Shown one piece after another: positions 33,768 through 44,749 of a stretch of 64,000 nucleotides of DNA. Each line of letters begins with the position of its first letter. Within the stretch, counting starts at the first letter, position 1. A model generated the notes under the pieces. It made no database searches, was not told the origin of the DNA, and saw only the letters and a program-made list of their open reading frames with translations. A program made the position numbers and the translations under genes. Source of the stretch: Nilaparvata lugens (lineage: Eukaryota; Arthropoda; Insecta; Hemiptera; Delphacidae); assembly GCF_014356525.2 (NCBI RefSeq), contig NC_052517.1:890973-954972 (forward strand), read 5' to 3'.

Positions 33768-34346
33768 CAAGTTGCATTCTTTATTCTTTATTGATTGATA
33801 TAATAAGTATACATCATATAAATGATAGGGAGAGGAAAAATAAGGTAACCTTGTGCTATTCCTCTCCCCAATTTAGATAAGGTTACACATAGTCCGAAAT
33901 AGGTTAAGTCTTGTAGCTCTTCACTTCGCAAAATTCTCAGACCACTAATATGTTAAAAAAAGTGAATTTTCAAATTTAGATACTTCAAAACAAAAAATAG
34001 AACAGATATTTCACATTATTATCACTTGAATAGAGAAGATTAATATATTAGAGAAATAATTTTGAAAAAGAACCGAAAAAAACAAACTTATTTCTAGAAG
34101 CACAGCTGTATTCATAGAACAGCTGATCCCATTCAAAACCACAATACAAGGCACATTCGAAAAGTAGCAAGACAATACAAGGCACATTCGAAAAGTAGCA
34201 AGACAATACAAGTTTAGAAGGTGCAGTGAAATAATATAGAAAGACAGACACAGATTGTGACAGATACGAGGTGCGTTTGTAAAATAGAAAGACAGACACA
34301 GAATAATATATGCAAAAGATACAAGGTGCGTTTGAAAAGTACTCAC

Positions 34347-34462
34347 TTAAGATGGTGTTGTATCTGCTGATAGTTAACATAGTGGGAGAACCTTGCCGGG
34401 TCTGTAATCGCCACCCGGCTGCCGGGTCTATTAATGGCTGAGTCCTGCTGCTGTTCCAGACG
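34347..34462 (-). CDS. baz: Bazooka/Par-3 exon, C-terminal region
   Basis: 38 codons plus two bases (exit phase 2: CTT AA|GTGAGT); acceptor 'ttctttcAG' at 34464-34463. Encodes RLEQQQDSAINRPGSRVAIT then DPARFSHYVNYQQIQHHL. It enters in phase 0 from the exon ending ALRQ (36369), and its last two bases complete an Asn codon in the exon starting at 31370. It belongs to the Par-3 tail, a region thought to help membrane/phosphoinositide association in Bazooka. No domain is recognisable in this exon alone. Confidence 0.85.
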
Positions 34463-34527
34463 CTGAAAGAAAGAAAAATAAACAATCAAATTATTATAAT
34501 AGATAAACTAACAGAATTTAAAGCATA

Positions 34528-35651
34528 AGCATAAAGAAAAGATGGCATAAGATGATATTCCATGGTTTGTGGAATTCATTCAAAGTTTGGGAGTTTTGTA
34601 TCAAATTATGGTGTTGTGTATCAAGTTGAGATGATACTGAATCATATTGTGTTAATACTGTATCATTGAAGGTTATCGCATAAGAAGATAGTCCATAATA
34701 TCAAGCCGACTACTGTCTATTATTAGTGTGTTGTTGGGAGTGTGAGAGTGTAAGAAGGGCACAGTATGAGAGACTACCAGCGTCACATAGCTTCACCAAA
34801 ACCAACTACTAGGACTATCGGCTTCAGTTAACACTCACATTTGCAACATAGACACCCTATACACTGTCTATTATTAGTGTGTTGTTGGGAGTGTAAGAGT
34901 GTAAGAAGGGCACAGTATGAGAGACTACCAGCGTCACATAGCTTCACCAAAAAAAAAAAATACTAGGACTATCGGCTTCAGTTAACACTCACATTTGCAA
35001 CATAGACACCCTATACACTGTCTATTATTAGTGTGTTGTGGGAGTGTAAGAGTGTAAGAAGGGCACAGTATGAGAGACTACCAGCGTCACATAGCTTCAC
35101 AAAAAACAACTACTAGGACTATCGGCTTCAGTTAACACTCACATTTGCAACATAGACACCCTATACACTGTCTATTATTAGTGTGTTGTTGGGAGTGTAA
35201 GAGTGTAAGAAGGGCACAGTATGAGAGACTACCAGCGTCACATAGCTTCACAAAAAACAACTACTAGGACTATCGGCTTCAGTTAACACTCACATTTGCA
35301 ACATAGACACCCTATACACTGTCTATTATTAGTGTGTTGTTGGGAGTGTAAGAAGGGCACAGTATGAGATACTACCAGCGTCACATAGCTTCACCAAAAA
35401 CAACTACTAGGACTATCGGCTTCAGTTAACACTCACATTTGCAACATAGACACCCTATACACTGTCTATTATTAGTGTGTTGTTGGGAGTGTAAGAGTGT
35501 AAGAAGGGCACAGTATGAGATACTACCAGCGTCACATAGCTTCACCAAAAAAAAAAAATACTATGACTATCGGCTTCAGTTGACACTTACATTTGCAACA
35601 TAACGATCCTTTACCATGGCATATCTTCTTATGGTATATTTTCTCTATGGG
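34528..35651. mobile_element. TIR element whose core is a six-unit 151-bp minisatellite
   Basis: Left end AGAAAAGATGGCATAAGATG...CCATGG (34533-34566) is inverted at the right as CCATGGCATATCTTCTTATG...CTATGGG (35616-35651). Inside are six units beginning ACTGTCTATTATTAGTGTGT at 34712, 34863, 35017, 35167, 35318 and 35461. Differences in length come from an A-run expansion and an 8-base deletion. The same unit sits inside related ends at 27043-27667 and without ends at 48000-48585. Confidence 0.75.
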
Positions 35652-35697
35652 ATACTCTGTTAATACTGAGATTTTGAGTTGAATTATGGTGAGACTT

Positions 35698-36318
35698 ACA
35701 TTATTCATCAAAATCTATTACCGCGTTTCGCCGTAAATGCGCAACATATAAACATTTAAACATGAAGAGATGCCAAACCGTCGACTTGAATCTTAAGGTG
35801 CGTACAGATATACGCGCCGCGAACATGAGCAATTCACCTCTATCAGCTGACTATATCTGTATTTTTACAGAAACAGTAAGATACAGATATAATAAGCTTG
35901 GCATCAGCTGATTAAAAGTGAATTGCTCATGTTTGCGGCGCGTATATCTGTACGCACCTTAAGATTCAAGTCGACGGTTTGGCATTTCTCTTAATGTTTA
36001 AATGTTTATATGTTGCGCATTTACGGTGAAGCGCGGTAATAGATTTTCATGAAATTTGACAGGTATGTTCCTTTTTAAATTGCGCGTCGACGTATATAGA
36101 AGGGTTTTGGAAATTTTTCATTTCAAGGATATGATATAAAGGAAAAAGAAGCCTCCTTCATACGCCAATATTAGAGTAAAAATCAGACTATAGAATTATT
36201 CATCATAAATCAGCTGCCAAGTGATTACACAGATGTGTGGAGAAGCCAGTCTATTGCTGTATTTCCATAAGGTTCAATGTGTCTGTACGCATCTTTAGAC
36301 CTCACTTCGCTCGGTCAA
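35698..36318. mobile_element. Two inverted 'GTCGAC' repeat arms around a TTAA-bounded foldback
   Basis: A short arm (35698-35794) and a long arm (35962-36318 area) of the 'GTCGAC' repeat face each other. Between them is a foldback (35796-35960) with GGTGCGTACAGATATACGCG ends, bordered on both sides by CTTAAG. The flanking 'gacttgaatcttaa' and 'ttaagattcaagtc' are themselves inverted, so the whole locus can fold into one long hairpin. Confidence 0.65.
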
Positions 36319-36368
36319 TTAACGTACAAGCCTGCAAATATTGTAATAATGTAAATAAATTTGCTAAC

Positions 36369-37025
36369 CTGTCTTAAAGCCATCTCATATCTCTCCTCAG
36401 TGTCGTCCAAAGGATAATGACCACGCCTCTCCTGATGACGTAGCTGATGATGCGCGCGCAGCTGTTGAATTCGTTCGGTACGAGTGACGTCATTACTACC
36501 TGTGACGTCATTGCCCGATGTCCTAGAACCTCCCATATCACTACCCGTAGTCCTAGAACCCGTCAACTCGTTACCCAATGTTCTAGAGCCCGACATCTCA
36601 TTACCACTTGTTCTAGAACCCGTCAACTCGTTACCATATGTTCTAGAACCCGTCAACTCGTTACCATAAGTCCTAGAGCCAACTATATCACTACCCGTTG
36701 TCCTAGAACCTCCCATGTCATTACTACTTGTTCTAGAGCCCGTCAACTCGTTACCATATGTCCTAGAGCCCGACAACTCACTACCCGATGTTCTAGAACC
36801 CATGAACTCACTACCCAATGTCCTAGAACCCGTGTGTTCACTACTAGCTGTCGCAGAACCGGCATATTCACTACTGGGTTGGGGTAGTTGGCCTCCTGAT
36901 GACGTCATCATGGCATTCCCCCTTGTGACGTCACTGCTGGGATGCTGAAGTGAAGATGATGAAGTCATCATGGAGGGGTTTCCGCCGCGTCCGCTGCCTC
37001 CTATATCGACGCCTGCTTCACGGCT
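36369..37025 (-). CDS. baz: Bazooka/Par-3 exon with 10-residue tandem repeats
   Basis: 219 codons, phase 0 to 0; acceptor 'aaaacAG' at 37027-37026, donor GTTAGC at 36368. It starts SREAGVDIGGSGRGG and has a Ser/Thr-rich stretch. Residues about 51-180 are roughly thirteen copies of a 10-residue unit of the form GNELTGSRTX (variants GSEFMGSRTS, SNDMGGSRTT, GNEMSGSRTL). The exon ends RIQQLRAHHQLRHQERRGHY to EERYEMALRQ, a conserved-looking charged, helical segment. The repeat is encoded by a 30-base minisatellite on an otherwise GC-richer exon. I do not recall it from other Par-3 proteins. The unit is rich in Ser/Thr with a regular Arg, so multiple phosphorylation is possible (inference). Confidence 0.88.
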
Positions 37026-37229
37026 CTGTTTTTTTGAAAAGAAAGAGAAATCATATTTTAGTTTGTTTTCCAACTGTGTTGAAACAATTTAATAATGTAG
37101 AATGACAACAGAGAAATGATTATTCAATATAAATTATTCACTATAAAACAAAAACATGTTGACACCTGCATGTTATTTAATTAATTTGTGTGTTTGTGTT
37201 GTCAGATAGCGTTATAAAGTATCACCATG

Positions 37230-37740
37230 AATGATAGAGTAACACCACAATATGATACAGTATCATCACAACTTGATACAAAACTCCAAAATTTGATACA
37301 AAACTTCCAAACTTTGAATGGATTTTACAGAACCATGGGATATCTTTTTATGCTATCTTTTCTCTATCGTCTTACTTACATCACAACTCCACAATACGAT
37401 ACATTATCACCACAATATGATACAGTATCATCTCAACTTGATACCAACTCCAAAATTTGATACAAAACTTCCAAACTTTGAATGGATTTTACAGAACCAT
37501 GAGATATCTTTTTATGCTATCTTTTCTCTATGGTCTTACTTACTAAGCTCGTTTAGTAAACTCATGAACTGAAAATTCAAATTGAAGATTTTTAAAAATT
37601 TGATGATACAGTATCATCTCAACTTGATACCAACTCCAAAATTTGATACAAAACTTCCAAACTTTGAATGAATTCTACAAACCATGGGATATCTTCTTAA
37701 GCTATCTTTTCTCTATGGTCTTACTCACTACACTCCTTCA
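37230..37740. repeat. Array of gatac-dyad / CCATGGGATATC units in an intron
   Basis: Three diverged units containing TGATACAGTATCA, 'cttccaaactttgaatg' and CCATGGGATATCTTTTTATG, ending 'tatcttttctctatggtctt'. This combines the TA-MITE dyad with the foldback-family end motif. Confidence 0.6.
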
Positions 37741-37805
37741 ATAAACTCATGAATGATAAAATTAAATCTATTTTTTTCCAAATTTGTAAAATATTTGCTA
37801 CTAAC

Positions 37806-37992
37806 CGGCTGTGTACTAGCTGCAGCAACCATCAACCTTCTCAGCTGTTCTTGTATCACCTGCTGTTGATGCTCATCATACTCTACTTCTTCCACTCCTC
37901 CTCCTCCTATTCCTCCTTCTCCTTCTGTTCCTCCTCTCCCCTCTTCATTCTCTTCTTCACCATCATCGCCCGCCTTACGGTGTTTTCCAAAC
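37806..37992 (-). CDS. baz: Bazooka/Par-3 exon with the FGKHRK motif
   Basis: 62 codons after completing an Arg codon (phase 2 entry, phase 0 exit); acceptor 'cattgcAG', donor GTTAGT. Together with the upstream exon it reads ...GLGSMFR FGKHRKAGDDGEEEN, the conserved basic motif after the KKRQSLLRG segment of Par-3. It then has an acidic/Gly-rich linker (EGRGGTEGEGGIGGGGVEEV) and EYDEHQQQVIQEQLRRLMVA, likely a helix. The Gly/Glu linker is encoded by a purine-rich run and is probably fast-evolving. Confidence 0.9.
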
Positions 37993-38090
37993 CTGCAATG
38001 AAACGAAACATTGGTTAAAAAGTCGGTTAGAAATTAAAACTAGAGTAATTACAAAAATAATCTACATGTTCAATTCCTAAGCGACGACTC

Positions 38091-39180
38091 TATAGTGAGG
38101 TCCACGTTATAAAGTCAGCATCTGATTAATGTTGCTATCCTTGTCTATCATTCCACAAAGCACATAGCTCTATCCTGTTCTGTATCGAATTATGGTGTTG
38201 TGTATCAAGTTGAGATGATACTGTATCATATTGTGTTGATACTGTATCATGTTTGTTGTGATTGTTCTATAGTGAGGTCCACGTTATAAAGTCAGCACCT
38301 GATTAACATTGGTGTTGCTATCCTTGTCTATCATTCCACAAAGCAGATAGCTCTATCCTGTTCTGTATCAAATTATGGTGTTGTGTATCAAGTTGAGATG
38401 ATACTGTATCATGTTTTGGTTGTTCTTGTTCTATAGTGAGGTCCACGTTATAATGGCAGCATCTGATTAACATTGGTGTTGCTATCCTTGTCTATCATTC
38501 CACAAAGCAGATTGCTCTATCCTGTTTTGTATCAAATTGTGGTGTTGTGTATCAAGTTGAGATGATACTGTATCATGTTTTGGTTTTCTTGTTCTATAGT
38601 GAGGTCCACGTTATAAAGTCATCATCTGATTAATGTTGCTATCCTTGTTCATCATTCAACAAAGCAGATAGCTCTATCCTGTTCTGTATCAAATTATGGT
38701 GTTGTGTATCAAGTTGAGATTATACTGTATCATATTGTGGTTGTTCTTGTTCTATAGTGAGGTCCACGTTATAAAGTCATCATCTGATTAATGTTGCTAT
38801 CCTTGTTCATCATTCAACAAAGCAGATAGCTCTATCCTGTTCTGTATCAAATTATGTTGTTGTGTATCAAGTTGAGATGATACTGTATCATGTTTTGGTT
38901 GTTCTTGTTCTATAGTGAGGTCCACGTTATAAAGTCAGCACTTGATTAACATTGGTGTTGCTATCCTTGTCTATCATTCCACAAAGCAGATAGCTCTATT
39001 CTGTTTTGTATCAAATTATGGTGTTGTGTATCAAGTTGAGATGATACTGTATCATATTGTATGTCGAACACTAATATTGCTATAGTGAGGTCCACGTTAT
39101 AAAGTCAGCATTTGATTAACATTGGTGTTGCTATCCTTGTCTATCATTCCACAAAGCAGATAGCTCTATCCTTTCCCACT
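38091..39180. repeat. Seven-unit tandem array of the TA-MITE
   Basis: Each unit starts CTATAGTGAGGTCCACGTTA (about 38090, 38267, 38431, 38593, 38751, 38910, 39080). Each contains CTTGTCTATCATTCCACAAA and 'gtatcaagttgagatgat'. Spacings are about 157-178 bases. Only the last unit departs ('cccactcgtgccgttg') from the common end. It lies in the intron between exons 39870-40123 and 37806-37992. Confidence 0.85.
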
Positions 39181-39207
39181 CGTGCCGTTGTCAAATCGTT
39201 CGCACAC

Positions 39208-39581
39208 TAAGCGCCGGTTTCCGAGCTTGGGATTTAGGTAAGTTCTAGACTTTAAACAGCTGGAGTCAGAAAATTGGCTTCCAGAAACGGGGCGCGAGTG
39301 AATAGTTGCAGCAAAATAAATCTATATTTTCTCATTTCCTTAATTCACAACGTTTTTCCTTGATGAAATGAAACATTCCTAAATAATTCGAAATAGCTGA
39401 AACTTTACACTATTTTCCCTATTTCATTTTGTGTTCAATTTTCTAGTTTTTCAAAATTCAATTTAAACGTGACTATGACAATGACTACGACTACGCCCCG
39501 TTTCGGAAAGCCGATTTTCTGACTCCAGCTGTTTAAAAGTTTAGAACTTACCTAAATCCCGAGCTCGGAAACCGGCCTTAA
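39208..39581. mobile_element. Foldback element with about 90-bp arms (CCGGTTTCCGAGCT)
   Basis: Left TAAGCGCCGGTTTCCGAGCT and right AGCTCGGAAACCGGCCTTA are inverted, and pairing continues through 'acttacctaaatccc' and 'gactccagctgttt' to 'gccccgtttc'. The loop is about 180 bases and AT-rich. Confidence 0.7.
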
Positions 39582-39869
39582 GTAGTTAGTAATATAATCA
39601 ACTACCGAAATATTAGATCTCAAACATCTACGCGGTAGCCAAACTCGTCCCACAAGCGAGGGTGTTGAGTGCACGCCAGCCGCTGCCGGAGACCATATTC
39701 AACACTTGTAAGATATTGAAAAAAAAAAAACGTTAGAACTTTCTCTTTTCATTGTTATAAAGGTTGTCCACTTTGCATTTTAACTTCAATAAATACCAAT
39801 CTTTGAAAATGGGTCCATCATTTAGAAAGACCCTGTATATTATTCTAATAATATAGTAATAATAATTAC

Positions 39870-40123
39870 CTGAACATGGATCCCAACCCCCTGAGCAGAC
39901 TCTGCCGTTTCTTAGCCTTGAGTTTGCTATCGAGCGAGGTCTGCCGTCTATTTAGGTGACCTCCGACACCCCCCAGATCGGGGCCCCCTACCGGTGCCTC
40001 ATAGCTGCGATCCACCGCCGCTCTGAAGCTCTCGTTACACCCCCGGCCGCCCCTAATTACGCCCCCAACAGGGGGCACCAAAGCAGGCGGGTACACACGG
40101 TCTATGTCTTCGTACATCTGCAT
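39870..40123 (-). CDS. baz: Bazooka/Par-3 exon: GRGCNESFRAA region
   Basis: 84 codons plus AG (phase 2 exit); acceptor 'tttttAG' at 40125-40124, donor GTAATT. Key segments: MQMYEDIDRVYPPAL, GGRGCNESFRAAVDRSY, NRRQTSLDSKLKAKKRQSLL. GCNESFRAA(I/V)D(K/R)SY is one of the most conserved stretches of Par-3 outside the PDZ domains. RRQTSLDS and KKRQSLLRG are basic/serine motifs of the type phosphorylated by Par-1 or aPKC in this family; that role is inference here. Follows VQE of exon 42272-42366 in phase 0. Confidence 0.93.
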
Positions 40124-40316
40124 CTAAAAAATCACAAAAAATTATTGATGGAAGATTTTATATAAATTGCAGTTTAAATACCTGCTGGGATATTATTACT
40201 TCATAATAGTTTATTTGTTTATTATATAATTTAAGATAAAACAATTTCCAGAAATGTAACACAGGCTTAATCCAAAAACGGTTCAAATTTATACTACAGC
40301 CCAAATTTAGCTAGGT

Positions 40317-40557
40317 AAAGCTGCGTACACATATTCGCGCTTCCAACCCGCACCGAGCACGCTCCTCCCTCGTACCGCCCTCGTACCACCATCGAACCAC
40401 AGTCGCTCCGCCCACACACCCATCATGAACGTTACAGAAGATGTTAGATCTTCTCGCGTTCCCCGGTCGAACCACTGTTGCTCCCCGGTCGATCATCAAT
40501 CGCTCTGCTGGAGTGACGTTCGGTTGCGGAGCAGAGCGACAGTCTGTACGCACCTTT
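40317..40557 (-). mobile_element. 240-bp MITE with GGTGCGTACAGA ends
   Basis: GCTGCGTACACATATTCGCG at 40319 to 'cagtctgtacgcaccttta' at 40557, a clean copy with both ends preserved. Confidence 0.8.
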
Positions 40558-40734
40558 ATATGTCACTTTCACATTTTTAATTACACAATTCAATACTTCT
40601 AATGTTAATCCTGACTATCAGGAAACCCGTGCTCCTCAAGGGACTATTTGAAACTTGACGTAATGAAATCTTGAAGAATTGAAAAAATACCTATAAACAT
40701 CCTCGGTTCAAAGAAAGAATCTATATGCAAAATG

Positions 40735-42191
40735 TGAAGTTAATGAGTTGAGTAGTTGAGACGTGATGATGCGTCATTCGTGAATTTCCTATCCCCTTCT
40801 GATAATGTCTTGAATCTTATTGAGGGAGTCATCAGTAGCTTAGAGCACAAGAGACTTGTGAACCTCAGAGCATTTGACTTTTCTAAAGCTTTTGAGTCAG
40901 TGAAGCATAATATTCTATCTGAAAAGCTTTCTTTTTATGGCCTTGACAAGTTAGCTGTGGATCTAATTGGTTCATACTTGGGTCGCAGAATGCAATTTGT
41001 CTATAGAAACGGCGAATTCTCAAGTGGTAAGCTGGTTAGATATGGTGTCCCCCAGGGTCAATACTTGGTCCACTGTTGTTTATCATTTACATAAATGATT
41101 TGTTAGGTGTGATAAGGAACTGCTGTGATCAAACCCAACCCTATATATGCCGATGACCAGGGCTTATTGGTGAATGGGACGGGAAAACAAAATGTTGACA
41201 CAGTTGTTGAATTGAGAACATCAAATATAATGGATTGGTGTGCTTCAAACAATGTGTCTCAACCTCCTGAAAACCTGTGACCTACAGTTTAGCTTCAACC
41301 CTAGGTTTACTGGCACAGATTCCCTCAAATTCCTGGGTATCATGCTTGACTCGAATTTAAATTGGAAAAAGCACATTGATTATACAGCTGGAAAACTAAG
41401 TAAGGGGTTGTTTGTCCTACGTAGATTAACTCACATAGTTAATCATGAAGTTTTAATGAGTGTCTTTTATGCTCTCATCCATAGCCATTTAGCCTATGGG
41501 ATTCAGCTCTGGGGAAATTGTTTGGCATCTATTAAACTTTTCAGACTTCAGAAGAAGGCCATTCGAATAATTTGTCAGGCACCACCCCTAGCAACACATA
41601 GGCCGCTTTTTCGTAAACTAGGCGTCTTGACTCTCCCATCTTTATATATTTTTACTTGTCTGATGTACATGAAAAAAAAAACCTTAATGAATATAGTCGA
41701 AATGGTGACATACATAATTATCATACCAGAGGAAGGTTAAATCTCAGAATTGATTATCACCAATATGCGAGTACCCATAGGAATTGGAGAAACATGTCCA
41801 TTGAGCTATTCAATGAGCTTGCCCCTGAAGTAAGACTGTTGAGTACCTCACTATTCAAGTCACACATAAAAGGCTTACTTACAGAAAGATGTCTTTATTC
41901 TGTTGGAGAATTTTTTGAATAGCTCCAGTGTTCATCTGTTTAACTGTAACAGCTTTGTTGTGACTTGTGTTGGATCCCGTTTTAATACCTGCTATTTATC
42001 AATTGCTGTTGTTAATTACTATTTGCCAATTTAGTTGTAATTTTTTTTTTACAAAAATACTACTTTGACTATATTATTATTATTTTAAAAATATTTTGAC
42101 TGTTTTTAATTTTATTGTATAATGACGTTTGTTACAACACTTTGTGTTTTATGACAATAAAGGATTATTGATTGATATTGATTGATTGATA
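40735..42191 (+). mobile_element. Degenerate LINE reverse transcriptase, 5'-truncated, intronic
   Basis: Non-LTR reverse transcriptase in the sense opposite to bazooka. Visible: AFDFSKAFESVKHNILSEKL (finger/palm), YGVPQG, and after a frameshift 'LGPLLFIIYINDL' and YADD. These are followed by SLKFLGIMLDSNLNW, YGIQLWGN and the 'LQKKAIRII' thumb, and an RLNLRIDYHQYASTH tail to a stop near 41922. Frameshifts lie near 41060, 41150 and at the A-run about 41671. The 3' UTR ends 'atgacaataaaggattattg' and a (ATTG)n tail. Dead copy. A related copy is at 52720-55397. Confidence 0.85.
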
Positions 42192-42271
42192 TATAAGCCA
42201 GTTCTTTCCTTTATTATAGTATAGATCATGAACATTGATAGATAAATAACGATAGGATAGGAAATATTTAC

Positions 42272-42366
42272 CTCTTGCACCATGGTTTGCAATGATTCAA
42301 GACTGGATGACTTCTTCATACCAAGGGAGGGTCCCAGCTGACTTCTATCCATGTCTTCACCCTCAG
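42272..42366 (-). CDS. baz: Bazooka/Par-3 exon: aPKC-site motif
   Basis: Phase 1 entry (completes Ala), phase 0 exit; acceptor 'attccAG', donor GTAAAT. Encodes AEGEDMDRSQLGPSLGMKKS then SSLESLQTMVQE. KKSSSLESLQT is the hallmark conserved region 3 motif of Par-3. The Ser within it (Ser980 in Drosophila Bazooka, Ser827 in mammalian Par-3, from recalled literature) is phosphorylated by aPKC, which controls release from the kinase. The motif is intact here, so regulation of the Par complex should be conserved. Confidence 0.95.
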
Positions 42367-42389
42367 CTGGAATACAACCAAACAATATT

Positions 42390-42730
42390 ATGAAACAATG
42401 GCCCATATGAATAAAACAGAGCAAATGCTCATGAGCAAGAGCATGGAGCATAAGGTTTTGCTCATGAGCAAAAGGTAGAAGCAAAAGCATTTGCTCATTT
42501 TCATATGAATAAGCTTTACCTTATACTCTTACCTTATGCTCCTCAACTCTGGAGCAAATGCTCACGTATTTTAAAGATTTTTCATCAGCTGATTCGCTTT
42601 TGTAGCCTTACTTTGTATTTATAGCTCACGGAAGCGCTAAATATGCAAACAGGGGGCACCGCTTGTGTTTGCATCGTCTGCTCTGTTTTCTATTTTTATG
42701 AATAGAGTTTTAGGATAGTTGAGTTTAGAA
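42390..42730. mobile_element. Foldback around GCTCATGAGCAAA motifs
   Basis: Repeated and inverted GCTCATGAGCAA / TTGCTC motifs, and outer 'catatgaataaaacagagca' against 'tgctctgttttctattttt' plus 'atgaata'. Likely a small TIR element; exact edges uncertain. Confidence 0.45.
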
Positions 42731-44290
42731 TTTTTAAATAAGTTGATAGCGTGAAAAAATGTCATCTCTACTAATCTTCAGCATATTCTTATAATATCAA
42801 TAGCCTTCTTATAATCGTCTACACTCTCATCTTCTTAAATGTCTATTTCCTATTTTGTGATGGCTATCTTTATATCAGGTAGCTGTTATCTTTTGTATTT
42901 ATTCTTTTGAAGGAATAATGGTGATTATTGAATTTCACAATTTACATAAAGGAAAAAGTACTCTGAAAACAATTGTATATACACATATACAGTAGTCTGA
43001 TTGTAGTTGCAAATATGTTGCCGTCATTATGTTATTCCCCTAAATTATTCTCGTTTGATAATGAGGCTTATAGTTCAATGAGCAAGGAAAGTTGTGAGTG
43101 TATTACACCAGATTTTTTCTGTATGATATCACCATAAATGATACCGTATCAATATTTATTTTCCTCCACCTACTATCAAAAGTCTCATTTACACCCTGGA
43201 ATCGAATACTAAAGTACTACTTTTCCTCCCATGGGACTAAAATAATTCCCAGCGGGAAAAGTGATCACTTTTACTCCCAAGGGAGTAAAAATAAACCCAT
43301 AAGATTAACATGGGAAGAAGTCCGACAACGCCGCGATGAAGAATGAGAATGTGGCAACACTGTCGTGGTCGGTAGAGGAAAATAAAAGAGCTCTATTTCG
43401 ATCTTTGGAATATTTTAGCTCTAGGAAATAAGTAGCTCTATTTCGATTGTTAGGTTATGTTCAACGTTGGTGGATATGAAAAAGTACACACCTATACGTC
43501 ATCGGCATCTCTACGAGAGCGTTCATCTAAAGGTACGTTTTCGTTTATGCGAACTTTTCCGCAGTCGACGACGGCAATTCATATTGTCCAAATTTCAAGT
43601 GTGCTAAACAAGCTGATTAAATAACTTTTCATTATTGTCTTTATTAATAAAGAAATAAACATTTTCAATAATATCAAAATATTGCCATTTAAAAGTATAA
43701 AAAAGTATAAGCTCAACCTGCTCGCTCCATTAAAACATAATTTAACATAATCTTTTAAGTTATGTAGACAGATTGAAATCTACCCAATCTGAGATTCTCT
43801 CCCTGTCATGGTCGACGACGGCATTTACGCATAAACGAAAACCCACTTTAACAGAGACGACTGAGCGTGTCTGCACAGAAAACAAGATTGCAGGTTATGT
43901 TTTTTCTTGGTTACCTACTAAGATCTTCGAAATCCGCTACCGGTATTGTAGAAGTTATTTTCGTTTTTATAAAATTTATAAAATCTTTCAAAATTGTGAT
44001 GGGTGCACAATAACAATAAACAATTACTATCAGAAGTAGGCTTTTACACTATCAACAATCATCATCTATACTATAAACTATAAACTATCAATATATAATA
44101 GTTAATACGCGACATGGAATTTTGTGACTCATAAGGAAACTATAAACTATCAACTATCAACTATCAACAAATTATTATCAGAGGTGAGCTAAATTTTGTT
44201 TTTAAAAAAATAGTGTGAAAGCGTGAAGATGTAGTAAAATTATTCATTGTTATAGGTATTGGTGTAGGTGGAGGAAAAATGTTGTGTGCA
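42731..44290. other. Bazooka intron, mostly unassigned
   Basis: AT-rich, with a terminal fragment of the 830-bp element near 43084-43120 ('ttacaccagattttttc') and short tandem 'aaactatcaactatcaac' near 44070-44170. A pair of 'gtcgacgacggca' motifs (43564 and 43812) with inverted neighbours ('tcgtttatgcg' and 'cgcataaacga') suggests a TIR element at about 43540-43845. No exon found. Confidence 0.4.
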
Positions 44291-44299
44291 TCACGGGAC

Positions 44300-44400
44300 T
44301 AAAGTACTTATTCTCCCTCAGGGAAATTGTCGCCCTCGGCTACGCCATCGGGCGACAACAGTTTCCCTCAGGGAGAAAAAGTTGCACTTTAGTCCCTAGA
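44300..44400. repeat. Near-perfect hairpin with GCCCTCGGC core
   Basis: 'gactaaagt...tctccctcaggga' pairs with 'tccctcagggagaaaaagt...actttagtc'. At the centre GTCGCCCTCGGCTACGCCAT pairs with CGGGCGAC. The same CGAGGGC hairpin logic recurs at 1697-1800 and 55405-55530. Confidence 0.65.
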
Positions 44401-44749
44401 TGCACAAATAACTATTATTCAGCAGAGACATAAACACATCATTATAAAATGATTCAAAATGAAAAAAAAACAGGCTTTTAGCCCTTACTATTCCATTCGC
44501 GAATTTGATTGAAAATTTGTCCAAAAGAGGTTATGACTCGTCAGCAATTTTAAAAATGATTCAGTATCACCACACATGATACAGTATCAACAAAATACGA
44601 TACAGTATCATATCAACTTGATACACATCACCATAATTTGATACAAAACTTGCAAACTTTGAATGAATTCTACAAACAATGGGATATCTTATTATGCTAT
44701 CTCTTCTCTATAGGCTACTATGATTGAGCCAACTAATAACTAACTAACT

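Noticed and set aside
34712..35600. CRISPR-like array of regular repeats
   Set aside because: Units are contiguous 151-base tandem repeats without unique spacers, in a eukaryotic genome.
36447..36948. Plus-strand open frames across the bazooka repeat exon
   Set aside because: They mirror the 30-base repeat of the real minus-strand exon. Phase and conservation support only the minus strand.
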